Assembly: GCF_011386835.1 (NCBI RefSeq)
Contig: NC_088800.1
Span: 25,038,572-25,102,571, forward strand
Length of the DNA stretch: 64,000 nt
Direction: 5' to 3'
Source of the DNA: Chrysemys picta bellii
Taxonomy: Eukaryota; Chordata; Testudines; Emydidae
The position numbers were made by a program, and so were the translations under genes. Of this stretch, positions 56,659 to 64,000 are shown piece by piece (the stretch's first letter is position 1; each line of letters begins with the position of its first letter). The notes below the pieces were generated by a model. It saw nothing but the letters and a program-made list of their open reading frames with translations, did no database searches and had not been told where the DNA came from.

Positions 56659-58156
56659 TTTAACAGCCAAAGCTGTAACTTGTCACACCTGTCTTCAAAG
56701 ATACTCTAAAGACATCTGAGTAGCCAAGCAAAATCTTCAGATCTACATATAAATGAAAGTGAATGTAAAGTGTTACTCACTGTAATGTTTGTTGCAGTCC
56801 AAAAAGAATGAAGTATTGACACGTGACTATCAGTGTTATTTTGGGTAGGGGCTGCTATACAAAACAAAACAAAAAATATTCTGCCATCATCCATGCACAC
56901 AATTTCCACTTAAATCAATTTGAACTGTAAACAGATGGGTCTAAGACCAATATAAATATTTGTATTTTGCACCTAAAATGTGATAACATAAGAATTGTGG
57001 CTCTGTTCCACTTTTCAGAGCAAGAACGCCAACTATGATTAAGAAGTCAGTGTTCAGTTACTTATGGTAAGATAGAAGTGCTGCTCCCTTGTAAAAAGCA
57101 GGTTTCTCTTGGTTTCATAGAGGAGCTGGATCACACATTCTGTACTGTATAATACAAAGATCAGGAGCCTGGAGGTCTTTTTCCTCTCTCTCCAGTAAGG
57201 ATTGAGGTTTTTATGGGTACTAGCTCCAATATCAGCCAATAGATCACATTTGCCTGTCAGCTCTTCAGTAGAGGGAATGTTTGTCCATTTTGTAAGGCAG
57301 TGCCATAGTTAAATGATAAACATATAAAATTATGGTAGAAAACTTTTTCCAGCATTTCCCCCAAACTTTTTAGAAGGTCAACCCCTCTTCAGAAAGTTGA
57401 AGCCAGTTACAGTCTCCTTCAACAGCAGCGTTAGTAGGGCAGGATAGGGAAAATTTCCACTGCCACTGCTCTGTGTCCGTTCGCACTTAGTGTCTCTCCC
57501 CCGAGGCAATGCCCCCACACGGGGGCATGCTGCCTTAGCTCACAGCAATCTGGATTTCAATGGCGGTACACTAAGTATTGGTCACTAGGTGTAACTGACA
57601 GAAGTGCTACTTGAAATCCCCGTTACCAGCGCCTCGGTGACAGGCGCCGCATGGATTAAGGCTCGGGGCTACGACCCACCAGCTCTTTCCAGACTCCAGC
57701 TTCCGCCGCCAGCGGGACTATCCAGGCAGCGCAGAGCTGTGGACGGAAACAGCGGAGATCGCCGGGCACGGGAGAGCTGAAGCCCGAGAGGCGCCTCAAG
57801 ACGAGCGCGCCCAGCTTCCCGAGGGGGAGGCAGCGTGCGGGAGAGGCGCTTCCCGCGGCCCTTCACCCTCCCACGAGACCGGGGCAGAATTTAGGGGCGG
57901 AGGGAGAACGAGGGGGCGGCGCCCCATGGCCCGAGCACAGCCAAGGAAAGGCACGGAGGCGGGGGCAGCTGTGGAGGGAGCGGATCCCGCTGCCCCGTGC
58001 AGGGGAGCAGGCCTGAGCGAAGCTGAGGGAGGCACAGCCACCCGCCCCCCATCGTCAATCGGGGCAGGGATCGAGAAGCCGGAGGAGACTCCGGGAACAT
58101 CAGCCCCCGCCTCCCTGCCCAGAGCCCAGCCCTGCAAACCCCTCCCGCCGCCTTAC
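56659..58156 (-). other. PIGBOS1 intron between non-coding exon 1 and coding exon
   Basis: Bounded on the right by the donor at 58156-58155. The acceptor before the ATG is uncertain: minus-strand GAAGACAG (about 56691) and AAGTTACAG (about 56676) are candidates. No repeat or exon is recognised inside. The part right of 57600 belongs to the CpG island. Confidence 0.55.
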
Positions 58157-58290
58157 CTTCGAGACTCCTTCGTCGAACCGATTAAACCAGCGAGATGAAA
58201 CCTCCATAGGCCAGACAAGCTGCCGGAAGTACAGAGTCTGGCCCCCGCCCCGAGGGACATAATCTCTCACCCCGCTGAATTTCATCCCAA
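58157..58290 (-). other. PIGBOS1: PIGBOS1 non-coding exon 1
   Basis: Its 3' edge is the perfect donor TCGAAG|GTAAGG on the minus strand (exon ends 58157). The transcription start is unknown and the limit given is approximate. The minus-strand frame across it is a chance frame. Confidence 0.6.
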
Positions 58291-58452
58291 ATTCCCGCCC
58301 CTAAATACTCTTCCGCACATGCGCTCACCCAGCCCCCGCAAGCTCCGGCAGGGCCGCAGCCTCGCCCCCGAGCGTCACTCTGGCTCCGCCCAAGGCGGAA
58401 GTGAGAGTGGCCCGGCAGGCCTCGAGGCTCCGTGCGGGGAGCTGCGTCCGAC

Positions 58453-63523
<5,071 letters not shown>

Positions 63524-64000
63524 GTAAGTGTTTTATTAATTCAGTGATTTATGACACTATGCATACTAAATAGTAACTATTATATGTTACCATCTATAAC
63601 CATCCTAACAGGATTCATTTAGGCATTCTGCTTATCAATATTTACTTTTTTTTATATATATATAACTAATAAGACTGTAGCCAGGGGCAGGACACCTCCT
63701 GAACGTTTCAACTTAGGGAGATGTGCAAAAGTGAAGAATAAAACACTGTGGCAACAGTTTGGAGAAGGGCCTTGCTTACAGTACAAACGCTGTGTATCCC
63801 CACAAGAGGGAGGTTTCATGGAAAGATTTCATGAGGGGAAAATATGAAGAGGACCTCCAAGCCAACCAGTGGTTGTTCCCGAAAGTCTAAGTGTTGGTGA
63901 TTCACTCTAAGTAACTGTGACTAGTTTAGGGGACAGTGACACACAATAAATTGTAGAGACAAGCTGAAGAAAAGTGTAATCTAAACATTCAGAAGATGCC
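63524..64000 (+). other. start of PIGB intron 6
   Basis: Intron sequence running off the window. A TA-rich run lies at about 63653-63664. No exon seen. Confidence 0.75.

Overview
The window looks like vertebrate genomic DNA, most likely from a turtle (Testudines). The evidence is a dense set of repeats I recognise from turtle genomes: CR1 LINEs, a two-gene Harbinger DNA transposon and its short relatives, several hAT-type elements with intact 8-bp target duplications, LTRs without internal genes, and a tRNA-type SINE whose head reads GTTTCAGAGTAGCAGCCGTG. The species call is inference. The repeats and their target-site duplications (TSDs) are seen directly.

Layout. From 1 to about 41 kb there is no recognisable host coding exon. 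This stretch is non-coding DNA with layered repeats: a hAT element (1.8-2.7 kb), a broken RTE-like LINE (3.8-6.1 kb), a palindromic hAT element (14.9-15.4 kb), a nested LTR stack plus another palindromic hAT element (16.1-18.1 kb), a CR1 inserted into a CR1 (22.7-27.4 kb), a solo LTR (28.5-29.2 kb), a fossil hAT-type transposase (30.5-31.3 kb), Harbinger-type MITEs (miniature inverted-repeat elements), a snap-back SINE (34.6 kb) and more. A CpG-rich block at 40.4-41.2 kb contains a good minus-strand splice donor. By vertebrate synteny (RAB27A lies beside PIGB) it may be the RAB27A promoter, in which case most of 1-41 kb would be RAB27A 5' intron. That is inference only.

From 42.3 to 55.1 kb two Harbinger elements lie in opposite orientations. 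Each carries a transposase and a two-exon Myb/SANT-like partner gene arranged tail to tail. Both transposases are broken, while both partner genes still read through their splice junctions without interruption. A GC-rich Tc1/mariner-like element with a roughly 129-bp internal repeat follows at 55.2-56.2 kb.

The right end holds the real host genes. PIGBOS1, a 53-residue microprotein, is on the minus strand at 56.5 kb with its non-coding first exon ending at 58157. PIGB (GPI mannosyltransferase 3) is on the plus strand, with its first six coding exons between 58453 and 63523 and the rest beyond the window. The two share a CpG-rich bidirectional promoter near 58.2-58.45 kb. PIGB intron 2 has the ends of a minor-class (U12) AT-AC intron. 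PIGB acts in ER GPI-anchor synthesis. PIGBOS1 is known in mammals as an outer mitochondrial membrane microprotein acting at ER contacts.
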